In this document: positions 6,507 through 14,042 of the stretch, piece by piece
How positions within the stretch are numbered: position 1 is the first letter of the stretch
Layout: every line of letters begins with the position of its first letter
Assembly: GCA_015522745.1 (NCBI GenBank)
Contig: WALQ01000030.1
Span: forward strand, 1-18,127
Direction of reading: 5' to 3'
Length of the DNA: 18,127 nt
DNA from: Candidatus Aenigmatarchaeota archaeon
GTDB lineage: Archaea > Aenigmatarchaeota > Aenigmatarchaeia > GW2011-AR5 > WALA01
The notes under the pieces: model-generated
The model's input: only the letters and a program-made list of their open reading frames with translations
Database searches by the model: none
Told to the model about the DNA's origin: nothing
Translations under genes and position numbers: made by a program

Positions 6507-7274
6507 CTACTTAAGCGCCTTTGAGATTTTACCTGAAATGTCATTGACATGCAAATTCATTTCTTCCAAAGCTTTTTTAATTATATCACGCGCTGAAAAT
6601 CCGCAAACGCTTTCAACATCAACATAAAACGAGTTTTTGTCGTAATCAACGGTTATTGCCCCATCTGGGCACACTTCAACACATCTGTTACATAAATCAC
6701 AGTTGACTGAATTTTCAACCCCTATTGAACCGTTTTTCTTGACCAAGACACCTTTCGGGCAAACTTCGATACAGCGGTCACAGTTCGTGCATTTCTTCTT
6801 GTTTATTCTTATTGATGGCATATTTTTGTATCCGAAAATGGAAGCTTGCCACTTTGCGTGTTCTTTTCCTTTGCCAACTATAGCATCGGCTTCGAATTTT
6901 AATTTCTGTCCTTCGATAAGTGTTACAATGGGTATGTTGTCGTAAATTGGCTTCACGGAGTCATCTGTCGAACGCATGTCTCCAGAACGGACAATACATG
7001 GTCCTTCTTTTTCCAAAACAAAAGTTACTTTCTTCTTGCTCCCATACGAGTAGATTTTATCATCGTATGTCAACGGTATGAGTCCAAGTCTATGTGCAAT
7101 TATTTCATCGTACATTCCAGAGGAGTTCTCTTGAAAACGAACAACATCTATTGCCATAGTTGGAACTTCGCCGTATGAAAATCTTCTCAAAGTGTTCATA
7201 AATCGATTGTCTGCCTCACTTACTATCATTTTGAGGCGCTTACCTTTTTCTTCAAGTACTTTTATCTTCATCAT
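6507..7274 (-). CDS. rpoD: RNA polymerase subunit D (Rpo3) with two 4Fe-4S sites
   Basis: Alpha-like platform subunit of archaeal RNA polymerase, partner of Rpo11, Rpo10 and Rpo12. The alpha-like region includes NRFMNTLRRFSYGEVPTMAID and AHRLGLIPLT. A ferredoxin-like domain is inserted at about residues 160-210. It has two complete CxxCxxCxxxCP motifs (CTNCDRCIEVCP and CDLCNRCVEVCP), so two 4Fe-4S clusters can be bound; other archaea have one or none. A GTG at 7277 and ATGs at 7274 and 7271 are in register (GTGATGATG), so the start is uncertain by two codons; I give ATG 7274. The reading frame overlaps the uS11 stop. Confidence 0.95.
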   Translation of the reverse strand: MMKIKVLEEKGKRLKMIVSEADNRFMNTLRRFSYGEVPTMAIDVVRFQENSSGMYDEIIAHRLGLIPLTYDDKIYSYGSKKKVTFVLEKEGPCIVRSGDMRSTDDSVKPIYDNIPIVTLIEGQKLKFEADAIVGKGKEHAKWQASIFGYKNMPSIRINKKKCTNCDRCIEVCPKGVLVKKNGSIGVENSVNCDLCNRCVEVCPDGAITVDYDKNSFYVDVESVCGFSARDIIKKALEEMNLHVNDISGKISKALK

Positions 7275-7678
7275 CACACCCTTCTTCCGCGGCGTCCACC
7301 TTTTTTCTTGGTAGAGTCATGAGGTATTGGAGTCACATCTTCTATTCGTCCTATTTTCAATCCAGCACGAGCTATGGCACGTATTGCCGACTGAGCTCCC
7401 TTTCCCGGAACTTTGCTTTTGTGTCCACCAGGAGCTCTAATCTTAATATGAACGCCTGTTATTCCCATCATTTTTGCGTTGTCAACAGCACGTTGTGCAG
7501 CTTTCATAGCTGGGAATGGGGTGCCTTTCAAACGATCTTGATTGGTTATCATACCCCCAGAGTAGCGTGCTATGGTTTCAGCACCTGTTATGTCAGTAAT
7601 GTGAACAATCGTATTGTTCTTTGAGGAGTAAATGTAGCAAATTCCCCATCGTTCTTTTCTACTTCTTTTCTTCTCCAT
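7274..7678 (-). CDS. rps11: 30S ribosomal protein S11 (uS11)
   Basis: Small-subunit platform protein. Diagnostic stretches are RWGICYIYSSKNNTIVHITDITG, GGMITNQDRLKGTPFPAMKAAQ, IKIRAPGGHKSK and the C-terminal DVTPIPHDSTKKKGGRRGRRV. ATG 7678 is chosen because GGGAG lies just upstream and the family starts near here; the frame is open 24 codons further into uS4, but that segment is a basic shadow of the uS4 tail. From 7678 it is 134 residues, overlapping the uS4 end by 20 nt. Confidence 0.96.
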   Translation of the reverse strand: MEKKRSRKERWGICYIYSSKNNTIVHITDITGAETIARYSGGMITNQDRLKGTPFPAMKAAQRAVDNAKMMGITGVHIKIRAPGGHKSKVPGKGAQSAIRAIARAGLKIGRIEDVTPIPHDSTKKKGGRRGRRV

Positions 7679-8216
7679 TTTCTCCCTCTTTGGAATTATT
7701 ATTTTTTTCTTTATTCTCTTTGGAAGCATCTTTTGCAGACGGAGCCACATTCATATTAGGATCCAAAACTATTTTTGTTTCCTCCAATACCGGAACTGTG
7801 TAACTTGGCCACCAAACTTTTCTCTTGTTTATGGAAATGTGACCATGAGTTATAAGTTGCCTTGCTGCCTTGATGGTCCTTGCGAGACCCCTCTTGAATA
7901 CTATGGTTTGAAGCCTCCTCTCAAGAAGGTCAGCCTCTTTCAATTCGAGTATATCATCCAAAGTTGATTTGGGTGCAACCAATCCAATTTTTACAAGTTT
8001 TTTTATGAGCTCGTTTTCCTTCTTTTCATCTTTGCTACCTTGAAGCTCACGAGCTATTCTTCGGAAGTTTCTAAGCATACTTTCAGCTCGCCAGAGCTCA
8101 TGTTTGTTTTTCAATCCATAATCCTTAACAAGTTTGATCTCTTCATTAAGTCTCTCCTTGTCATATGGTTTCTTTGGTGTTTCATATTTTTTCCTCAGTT
8201 TTTTAGGATGCCCCAT
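7659..8216 (-). CDS. rps4: 30S ribosomal protein S4 (uS4)
   Basis: Primary 16S rRNA-binding protein. It starts MGHPKKLRKKYETPKKPYDKER, as in archaeal S4, and has the S4 RNA-binding fold in ERRLQTIVFKRGLARTIKAARQLITHGHISINKRKV (about residues 99-134). The charged, Asn/Glu/Lys-rich tail after residue 160 is low-complexity and overlaps the uS11 start. GAGGAGAT precedes ATG 8216. 185 residues. Confidence 0.96.
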   Translation of the reverse strand: MGHPKKLRKKYETPKKPYDKERLNEEIKLVKDYGLKNKHELWRAESMLRNFRRIARELQGSKDEKKENELIKKLVKIGLVAPKSTLDDILELKEADLLERRLQTIVFKRGLARTIKAARQLITHGHISINKRKVWWPSYTVPVLEETKIVLDPNMNVAPSAKDASKENKEKNNNSKEGENGEEKK

Positions 8217-8228
8217 AAAATCTCCTCA

Positions 8229-8657
8229 CTACTTCCTTCTACCAACTTTGCTAATCTTGTTCTTTCTGAAAGACGATTTAGTCCTCTGACCACGTACAGG
8301 TAGGCCGAGTTCATGGCGTATTCCCCTATATGCGCGTATTCTTCTCAAATTATCGATATCAGATCTAAGTTTTATGTCGATGATTGTTCCGGACAAGTGC
8401 GTATCCTTTCCGGATTCTGGATCTTTTCTCCTGTTGAGCATAAATCTTGGTAGCGATGGGTTTCTTATCGCATCTTCTATCTTTTTTATCTCGTCCTTTG
8501 ACAAATCACCGATTTTCTTCTTTGGGTCGAGTGCTAGTGATTTGATTAACCCGTTCGAAAACGAGAAACTCACGCCTTTTATTTTCATTAGGGCCCTCTG
8601 TAAACCCAAAGATGAATCGATATCGGTTGAAGCTATTCTTATAAGATTTCTTGCCAT
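8229..8657 (-). CDS. rps13: 30S ribosomal protein S13 (uS13)
   Basis: Head protein at the subunit interface. Typical sequence: LIRIASTDIDSSLGLQRALMKIKGVS, RRIRAYRGIRHELGLPVRGQRTKSS and a basic end. ATG 8657 is preferred, with GTGAT four bases upstream. An in-frame GTG at 8666 overlaps the eL24 stop (GTGA), so the two genes are translationally close whichever start is used. From 8657 it is 142 residues. Confidence 0.95.
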   Translation of the reverse strand: MARNLIRIASTDIDSSLGLQRALMKIKGVSFSFSNGLIKSLALDPKKKIGDLSKDEIKKIEDAIRNPSLPRFMLNRRKDPESGKDTHLSGTIIDIKLRSDIDNLRRIRAYRGIRHELGLPVRGQRTKSSFRKNKISKVGRRK

Positions 8658-8662
8658 AATAA

Positions 8663-8824
8663 TCACTTCTCAGTCCATTTTACATTTCTAGGATCTCGCT
8701 TAAGTTTGAGCATGTTCTTCTCGCATTTTGTCGAACAAAACCAATAGACCTGGCCATTCGCTTTGACGTACATTATTCCTGTACCATTTTCTATCGTCTT
8801 TCCGCAAAAGCTACATTTGACCAT
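8663..8824 (-). CDS. rpl24e: 50S ribosomal protein L24e (eL24)
   Basis: A 53-residue zinc-ribbon ribosomal protein that is easily missed because of its size. It starts MVKCSFCGKTIENGTG, continues VYWFCSTKCEKNMLKLKRDPRNVKWTEK, and has zinc ligands Cys4, Cys7, Cys30 and Cys34, as in archaeal L24e. A strong GAGGAGGAGAT precedes ATG 8824. It lies in the conserved order eL8-eS28-eL24 and its TGA overlaps the alternative GTG of uS13. Confidence 0.95.
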   Translation of the reverse strand: MVKCSFCGKTIENGTGIMYVKANGQVYWFCSTKCEKNMLKLKRDPRNVKWTEK

Positions 8825-8826
8825 GA

Positions 8827-9036
8827 TTATCTCCTCCTCGAGTCTATGCTTCCTGAACTCTCCATTTCAACTTCTGTAAGCATCAGTATGTCTCCGAGTT
8901 TCACTGGTCCGACGACATTTCTTATGAGCACTTTACCCTCTTCGTGACCTCCGATGACTTTACATCGAACTTGGGTTATGCCTTTGATTCCAGACCTCTT
9001 CAAAATTTGGATTACTTGTGCCTGTGTCGCGATCAT
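8827..9036 (-). CDS. rps28e: 30S ribosomal protein S28e (eS28)
   Basis: Archaeal/eukaryal small-subunit protein, 69 residues. Signature: GITQVRCKVIGGHEEGKVLIRNVVGPVKLGDILMLTE, ending in ESSGSIDSRRR. ATG 9036 has GAGTGAT upstream, which overlaps the end of eL8. It is the second gene of eL8-eS28-eL24. Confidence 0.96.
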   Translation of the reverse strand: MIATQAQVIQILKRSGIKGITQVRCKVIGGHEEGKVLIRNVVGPVKLGDILMLTEVEMESSGSIDSRRR

Positions 9037-9040
9037 TTTA

Positions 9041-9343
9041 TCACTCTATTGACTTTATATCAGCTTGACCCGCTTCGGCGATGGCAACAGCTGATGTTGG
9101 AACACTAAGTCCAGCAGCCCGACCGAGCTCAGACTTGCTCGGAACCTTAATGAATTTTATCTTCTTCTCTTCACAAAGAGCAGGAAGATGCATTATTATT
9201 TCTGGTGGGTTAACATCTTCGGCAGCTATGACAACTTTTGTCTGACCGCGTTCAATGGCCTTTGTAACCTCATTTACACCTTTCCTTATTTTCCCTGTTT
9301 CTCGGGCAACTTCCACAATTTCAAGAATTCTACTTGTATCCAT
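9041..9343 (-). CDS. rpl7ae: 50S ribosomal protein L7Ae (eL8), kink-turn binder
   Basis: Binds kink-turn RNA in 23S rRNA; in archaea the same protein is also part of box C/D and H/ACA RNPs and of RNase P. The signature KIRKGVNEVTKAIERGQTKVVIAAEDVNPPEIIMHLPALCEE is complete. I start at ATG 9343, which has AGGTGG upstream; an in-frame ATG at 9367 would add eight residues. From 9343 it is 100 residues. An AT-rich gap with TATA-like boxes upstream suggests its own promoter inside the cluster. Confidence 0.95.
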   Translation of the reverse strand: MDTSRILEIVEVARETGKIRKGVNEVTKAIERGQTKVVIAAEDVNPPEIIMHLPALCEEKKIKFIKVPSKSELGRAAGLSVPTSAVAIAEAGQADIKSIE

Positions 9344-9380
9344 ACATTCCACCTCACGAATGTTCATAGGTTAAAACTAC

Positions 9381-9409
9381 AGTATATACTGAATAGAAAA
9401 GTATTTAAA
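9381..9409 (-). promoter_or_regulatory. Probable internal promoter for the eL8-led gene group
   Basis: The AT-rich gap between the DHH gene and eL8 contains TTTAAA (9404-9409) and the palindrome AGTATATACT (9381-9390). Either could be box A. Transcription would start roughly 17-37 nt before the eL8 ATG, leaving room for its AGGTGG site. Every other gap upstream as far as uS15 is too short or lacks such boxes. Confidence 0.45.
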
Positions 9410-10693
9410 TTATTTTTTGATTGGTATGGAAGAAATCTTTTTGAGCTCATCGAGTAATTCCTCTCTTTTGCTCATCGGTATAGACGCTCCGGCGGCTTCC
9501 ATATGACCGCCAGCCTCACCACCAAATTTATCAACAAGTGAATTGACAAACTTACTCATATCTCCAAATTTCGAGCGTGCTGAAATTTTTATCATATCAC
9601 CATCGTTCGAAAGACCGATTATCGTTCCCACGTTTTCTGATTTTATTATCATAGAGCAAACGATTCCTATGAAGTTTGGGTTGATATTGTCTCTGGCATC
9701 GACTATAGTAAAATCTGAAAGTTCAACATTCTGCCTCATCCATCTCATATATTTTCCAATGGACATACGATACTCTTTGTATATTTTCATCGCAACTTTT
9801 TTCGTGGGATTTAACGCGAATTTCACTCCTTCATAATATTTATCAAGACGCCCGAATGCGTTTAACACGGTTGAAAACTCGTTTATATCCATTCCGAGTT
9901 TTGGAATTCTCATTCTCATTGCAAAAACGTCATCGTGATTTGTGAATCCATTTCTTATCCGCTCTTCAATTATAGCTGAAACAAGCTTCCTCATTTCATC
10001 TTCTGTCAAATCATCAAGTGTTCTCCACTTTCCATCCTTTTTCAAATCTATATCTATTCCAGAAAGAAATTGTACTGATGACGATTCTGAATTGATATTC
10101 GGCAATATCTCATTTAAATATATAGACTTGTGTATGGAGCGTGTCGATGTCCCAAATATATTTAGAGATTTTGAGAGTTTCACGATTCCCATATTTTCTG
10201 CATCACAAAGTATCATATAATTCATTCCAACCATGGGGCGAATATCACCAATTGCACCGGCTATGCCGAGGTAGGAAAGATACATGTTCATTCTATTCAG
10301 ATTTTTCGCAAACAGATACGAGACGCCACTTCCAGAGAGTTCTTCTATGTTATAATACATGGGATTGACTTCTAGTACATTATCTCCGTATAATTTCTTC
10401 GGCTTATGGTGGTCAAGTATGAGACCTTGCACTTTGAGATTGGAAAGATCATAGCTCGCTCCTATATCACTAAAAATTACAAGATCAGGATTCTCATTGT
10501 TTATCTCCTCGATGAGCTCATTTGACACGCGTTTCACTATTCGCACAGAAAACATCTTTCCTTCACGTTCAAGAGCCGCTGAAAGTATTGCTGCACTTGA
10601 AAGTCCGTCTGCATCGTAATGAGAAACTATTTTTATATAATTCTTTCCATTCAAAATTTTTGACGCATTATTTACAAAATCAATGAACTCCAT
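9410..10693 (-). CDS. DHH-family phosphoesterase, RecJ/GAN-like nuclease
   Basis: A 427-residue archaeal RecJ-like protein. The DHH domain has SHYDADGLSSA near residue 24, a metal-binding D in IFSDIGASYD, and the family DHH in ILDHHKPKKL. The C-terminal DHHA1 domain ends with GGEAGGHMEAAGASIP. Archaeal relatives include GAN, a GINS-associated 5'-3' ssDNA exonuclease; others act on RNA or nucleotides, so the substrate is not certain. ATG 10693 is preferred over the preceding TTG, with AGGTG upstream near the bud32 stop. Its place after uS15 matches a recurrent archaeal association of this nuclease with S15 and S3Ae. Confidence 0.88.
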   Translation of the reverse strand: MEFIDFVNNASKILNGKNYIKIVSHYDADGLSSAAILSAALEREGKMFSVRIVKRVSNELIEEINNENPDLVIFSDIGASYDLSNLKVQGLILDHHKPKKLYGDNVLEVNPMYYNIEELSGSGVSYLFAKNLNRMNMYLSYLGIAGAIGDIRPMVGMNYMILCDAENMGIVKLSKSLNIFGTSTRSIHKSIYLNEILPNINSESSSVQFLSGIDIDLKKDGKWRTLDDLTEDEMRKLVSAIIEERIRNGFTNHDDVFAMRMRIPKLGMDINEFSTVLNAFGRLDKYYEGVKFALNPTKKVAMKIYKEYRMSIGKYMRWMRQNVELSDFTIVDARDNINPNFIGIVCSMIIKSENVGTIIGLSNDGDMIKISARSKFGDMSKFVNSLVDKFGGEAGGHMEAAGASIPMSKREELLDELKKISSIPIKK

Positions 10694-10701
10694 CAAAGCA
10701 C

Positions 10702-11268
10702 CTACGAATACCTTCTTCTCTTCTCAACTTTTTCAACGCGTCTCAAGATATTTGTATCCATAAATTTCAAATATCCATCTAAAAAATTTTTCCAGCACGC
10801 TTTGAACATTTTCGTATGTGTCGCCTTGAGACATTGCTTGAACACGAGTATGTCAACAGCAAAGTCTTCAACTTTTTTGGTGTACTTTCCAAGACCGAAA
10901 TCTATGAAATAAATTTCTCCATCATGTAATATCATGTTTGACGTTGTAAGATCGCCGTGTATTATTCCGCGTGCGTGCATTTTGCCGACCATCTCGCCGA
11001 CTGTTGTGCACATGTCCAGAATGAGAACGTCTTTCAGTTTTTTTCCGCACACGAACTCCATCTTTAGTGTGTATTTCTCAACACCCATCAGTTTCGGAAC
11101 GTTCATCTCTGACAGGTCGCGCAATATTTTTGCCTCGCGCTTCGTGCGACTCTTGCGAAGTCTTTCGTCAAGATCTTTTATTCTATATTTTTTTGGAACG
11201 CGAAACTTGACTATGACATCCCCGTCTTTGTAAATTATAGCTTCAGCTCCCTGGGACATTACTTCCAT
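10702..11268 (-). CDS. bud32: Kae1-associated kinase/ATPase Bud32 (KEOPS subunit)
   Basis: Small atypical kinase of the KEOPS complex, which makes t6A37 on ANN-decoding tRNAs together with Kae1. It has the compact family form (188 residues): SQGAEAIIYKDGDVIVKFR at the N-terminus, TKREAKILRDL, the catalytic loop HGDLTTSNMIL, metal-binding IDFGLGKYT, and the conserved basic end VEKRRRYS. It is free-standing, not fused to Kae1, and no kae1 is in the window. ATG 11268 is used; ATG 11259 would also match family N-termini and has a weak GGAAGT upstream. Confidence 0.94.
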   Translation of the reverse strand: MEVMSQGAEAIIYKDGDVIVKFRVPKKYRIKDLDERLRKSRTKREAKILRDLSEMNVPKLMGVEKYTLKMEFVCGKKLKDVLILDMCTTVGEMVGKMHARGIIHGDLTTSNMILHDGEIYFIDFGLGKYTKKVEDFAVDILVFKQCLKATHTKMFKACWKNFLDGYLKFMDTNILRRVEKVEKRRRYS

Positions 11269-11301
11269 AAATAGAATTGAAAGTAAAAGGATAAAAAGTT
11301 C

Positions 11302-11754
11302 TTACCTGACGAGAAGTTTTGCCTTCTCAGGATCGTATTTCCACTTCCCGGGAAGACGTCCAGTTCGTCTGTAATATTTAACGAGTCTACGTATCTTTGA
11401 TTCAAGAAGTTCGAGACCACGCTTCGACGTCGAGTCTTTCTTGTTCTTTTCAAGATGCTTCCTCAGCGCTACCGCGCGTTTGAGTAAAGAGAACAAATCG
11501 CTTGGAATCTCCGGAAGCATGCTATTCTTTTTAAGTATGTCGGTTATGCATTCGTTGTATATTCTTATATCGGGTATGCCATATTGATCGCGCAAAATGA
11601 GACCTATCGCCTCTGGCGCATAGCTCTCCTTGGCAAGTTTTACAACTATTTTTTCTGCTTCTATCTTATCGTACTGTAACCATGTCGGCTTCTTTATTTC
11701 ATCGGGCTTTTTGGACCCGGATTTACCGTGCTTTCTCGAATGCATTCTTGCCAT
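11302..11754 (-). CDS. rps15: 30S ribosomal protein S15 (uS15)
   Basis: Primary 16S-binding protein in its long archaeal/eukaryal form (150 residues). It starts MARMHSRKHGKSGSKKP and contains YAPEAIGLILRDQYGIPDIR, ALRKHLEKNKKDSTSKRGLELLESKIRRLVKYYRRTGRLPGKWKY. First gene of the long minus-strand cluster. GGTG six bases before ATG 11754 indicates a leadered transcript, in contrast to the leaderless first genes elsewhere in the window. Confidence 0.96.
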   Translation of the reverse strand: MARMHSRKHGKSGSKKPDEIKKPTWLQYDKIEAEKIVVKLAKESYAPEAIGLILRDQYGIPDIRIYNECITDILKKNSMLPEIPSDLFSLLKRAVALRKHLEKNKKDSTSKRGLELLESKIRRLVKYYRRTGRLPGKWKYDPEKAKLLVR

Positions 11755-11787
11755 TTAAACACCACTTCAAGTTTATCATAAATAAAC

Positions 11788-11844
11788 TTTAAAAACTTTT
11801 AAACCTTTACAAATGTTGTAACCAATGTTTATAAACATTTGGTT
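11788..11844. promoter_or_regulatory. Divergent promoter region between uS15 and eS1
   Basis: The perfect 16-bp palindrome AATGTTTATAAACATT (11824-11839) contains a symmetric TATA core and has imperfect CCA/TGG flanks. Next to it is the inverted repeat TTACAA-ATG-TTGTAA (11807-11821). Two TTTAAA boxes (11788-11793, 11798-11803) offer alternatives for uS15. From the palindrome, starts near 11857 (plus) and 11806 (minus) would leave leaders of about 26 and 52 nt, both containing ribosome-binding sites. The inverted repeat could be an operator; this is inference. Confidence 0.5.
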
Positions 11845-11882
11845 AGATAATTCATTAAAGTTTAAATTGAAATGGTGATATT

Positions 11883-12464
11883 GTGGGATTGAACAAAGAA
11901 TGGTATCAGGTAATTGCTCCGCCAATTTTTGGAAACAAAATAATAGGAGAGACACCGGCTTTCGATTCAAAAAACATAATGGGTCGAACGTATGAAGCAA
12001 GCTTAGTTGAGCTCAACGATGATTTCTCAAAATTTTACATAAAGGTAAAGTTAAGAGTTTACAAAATAGAAGGGACAAAAGCTTACACCAATTTCATCGG
12101 GCATGAAATAGTTAGAGAGCGGGTTTACCGACTTGTTCAAAGAAGGTCAGAACGTGTTGATGTCATAAAGAATGTCACCCTTAAAGACGGCTCTGAAATT
12201 AGATTCAAAGTACTCGTCATACTTTTGAGGAATACAAGCAATTCAATAAATACAAACGTAAGAAAGAGAACAGAAGAGATATTAAACGAGTGGACATCAA
12301 AAACACTTGAAGAGACCGTGAAAGATATAATAAGTGGAGAAATGGCAAAGAAGCTCAAATCAGAGCTCAGAAAGATATACCCAGTGGGTTCAGTTGAAAT
12401 AAGGAAAACAGAAATGAAAAAACAGCCAAAAGAAAAGAAAGCTGAAGTGGAAAAGGCAAATTAA
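11883..12464 (+). CDS. rps3ae: 30S ribosomal protein S3Ae (eS1)
   Basis: Archaeal/eukaryal small-subunit protein, 193 residues. Signature: KEWYQVIAPPIFGNKIIGETPAFDSKNIMGRTYEASL, then FIGHEIVRERVYRLVQRRSERVD and a C-terminal Lys/Glu-rich tail. It starts with GTG at 11883, with GGTGAT three bases upstream. It is divergent from uS15 and converges with the small membrane protein gene. Confidence 0.95.
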   Translation: MGLNKEWYQVIAPPIFGNKIIGETPAFDSKNIMGRTYEASLVELNDDFSKFYIKVKLRVYKIEGTKAYTNFIGHEIVRERVYRLVQRRSERVDVIKNVTLKDGSEIRFKVLVILLRNTSNSINTNVRKRTEEILNEWTSKTLEETVKDIISGEMAKKLKSELRKIYPVGSVEIRKTEMKKQPKEKKAEVEKAN

Positions 12465-12483
12465 ATATTCTTTTAATTTTTGT

Positions 12484-12693
12484 TTACTTTATCATTTCTT
12501 TCGCATTTATTGCTGACGATATCCAAAACAACCCTCCTATGAGAAGCAACAAAAATGCGAGCACAAGCGATATTATAAAACTTGCCTTGGTTGTTCCTTC
12601 TACCCATTCAACATTACCGAGTATGAGACATCCGAATGTCATAAATATTGCACCAATTATCCAATAACCATGCACTACAAATTCCGTTTTCAT
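12484..12693 (-). CDS. Two-helix small membrane protein, unknown function
   Basis: A 69-residue hydrophobic protein with two predicted membrane helices (WIIGAIFMTFGCLILG and ASFIISLVLAFLLLLIGGLFWI) joined by a short acidic loop (NVEWVEGTTK). GGGTGATG lies directly before ATG 12693. It starts 17 nt after the MNT-HEPN gene stop, so it is probably co-transcribed with it. I recognise no family. Confidence 0.75.
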   Translation of the reverse strand: MKTEFVVHGYWIIGAIFMTFGCLILGNVEWVEGTTKASFIISLVLAFLLLLIGGLFWISSAINAKEMIK

Positions 12694-12709
12694 CTCATCA
12701 CCCTATTAA

Positions 12710-13966
12710 TTATTTGTTTTGCTGTTTTTTATTTCTTTTGTCTCCGTCTTTTGACTTCTCTTTGCCTTTTCCTTCCAACTCTTCTATTATTCCTTTGTTC
12801 TTTTCAATTTCATCGTTCGTCAATCCCACGTCACGAATGAACCTATCGACGTAATGCTTCACGAGCTCAACATCTTTCTCAGGGAGCTCTCTAATTTTTC
12901 CATCTTCAAGCATCTTTCTCATTGCAATGACCTTTTTGAATATTTCCCTATACTGCTCCTTATCAGAGAATATGTTCTTGTCAATTGTGATAGGAAGCCT
13001 TGTGGGATCACTCTCAAGTTTTCCCATTTCTTTCAATTTTATGAGGCAGGCACCCAACATCGTATCATAATTGTTCTTTATAATTTTTGCTTTCTTCTGC
13101 ACTTGTAACTTTTGAAGCATATGCATCATCTTAGCGACGAACGCTTTCGAACGCCTGATATACTTGTCAAGACGCACTCCGCTGACACTTGTGATTTCCT
13201 TGTGCTCAACACCCTTCCTGAATTGTATTACCTTCTCAAGAAAATTTGCGTACTTCTCATCTACAATACCCGAACCAACGACATATTGTCTAAACACTTT
13301 TGGCGTGTTTTTTGGTGACGGGACATCGTATCCGAGATACATCAACAACGCTTGTGATGCGTTGAGAACAGCATAGTAGAGATCCTCTGCTATCATGTAC
13401 AACTTCATATTTTCAACTTTGAGTATTTTTTGAGGGGCGTTTGACATGAAAACTTCGACAGCTTCGAGTGTAGAAGGTATTTTTCCCATTTCAAGTAGTT
13501 TTCTAAATGGTATGAAGAATCCCGTATCATACACAGCCCACCCATCACGCACTATGGTAACGAGCAATGGATGCCCGGTTCTTGCCATTTCCCAGAATTC
13601 CGTGAGTGACCAGGCAGGTTGCACGGACATGTCATTGTCTATTTTCTTTGCAATCTCACGAATATCGTAATCAAATTTTTCCTTCACGTCGTCTGTCATT
13701 CGAGCGATGACATCATCATATATAACTATCAGATCCAAATCGCTTTTTTCTGTCATGTCACCGCGGGCAACAGAGCCAAAAACAACAACGGACTTTATGG
13801 CACCATCGTACTTCTTGACTATTTCATCTGCAAATTTTTTGGCAAGTTTGAACTTTTTTTCACGTAATTTTTTCAAGTCGACCTTTTTCTTATTTTCGGT
13901 CTTTTCTTTTGTAAATTTGTACTTATTATCTTCTTCGGATTTCTTACTCTTGACAATGTCCACCAT
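12710..13966 (-). CDS. Fused MNT nucleotidyltransferase-HEPN protein
   Basis: A 418-residue protein from ATG 13966 (GGAGGC upstream; an in-frame TTG at 13981 would add five). A Lys-rich N-terminus is followed by a pol-beta-type nucleotidyltransferase core: VVVFGSVARGD with Gly64-Ser65, then SDLDLIV with Asp76-x-Asp78. Next comes a HEPN-like helical region (about 190-260): AEDLYYAVLNASQALLMYLGY, TPKVFRQYVVGSG, and RKGVEH, which matches the HEPN RX4-6H motif (Arg250, His255). A helical extension and a very basic C-terminal tail follow. MNT and HEPN are usually separate proteins of toxin-antitoxin pairs; here they are one chain, a form seen in other archaea. Biochemical role unknown. Confidence 0.88.
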   Translation of the reverse strand: MVDIVKSKKSEEDNKYKFTKEKTENKKKVDLKKLREKKFKLAKKFADEIVKKYDGAIKSVVVFGSVARGDMTEKSDLDLIVIYDDVIARMTDDVKEKFDYDIREIAKKIDNDMSVQPAWSLTEFWEMARTGHPLLVTIVRDGWAVYDTGFFIPFRKLLEMGKIPSTLEAVEVFMSNAPQKILKVENMKLYMIAEDLYYAVLNASQALLMYLGYDVPSPKNTPKVFRQYVVGSGIVDEKYANFLEKVIQFRKGVEHKEITSVSGVRLDKYIRRSKAFVAKMMHMLQKLQVQKKAKIIKNNYDTMLGACLIKLKEMGKLESDPTRLPITIDKNIFSDKEQYREIFKKVIAMRKMLEDGKIRELPEKDVELVKHYVDRFIRDVGLTNDEIEKNKGIIEELEGKGKEKSKDGDKRNKKQQNK

Positions 13967-14042
13967 TTTATACGCCTCCAATATATTAATTTTTAATTAC
14001 TTATGAGTGATATATATTTTTAGTAATATTTAAAGCTTTTGG

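Noticed and set aside
7679..7750. An N-terminal extension of uS11 into uS4
   Set aside because: The added residues are a shifted reading of the uS4 tail, and ATG 7678 has a proper ribosome-binding site and matches the family start.
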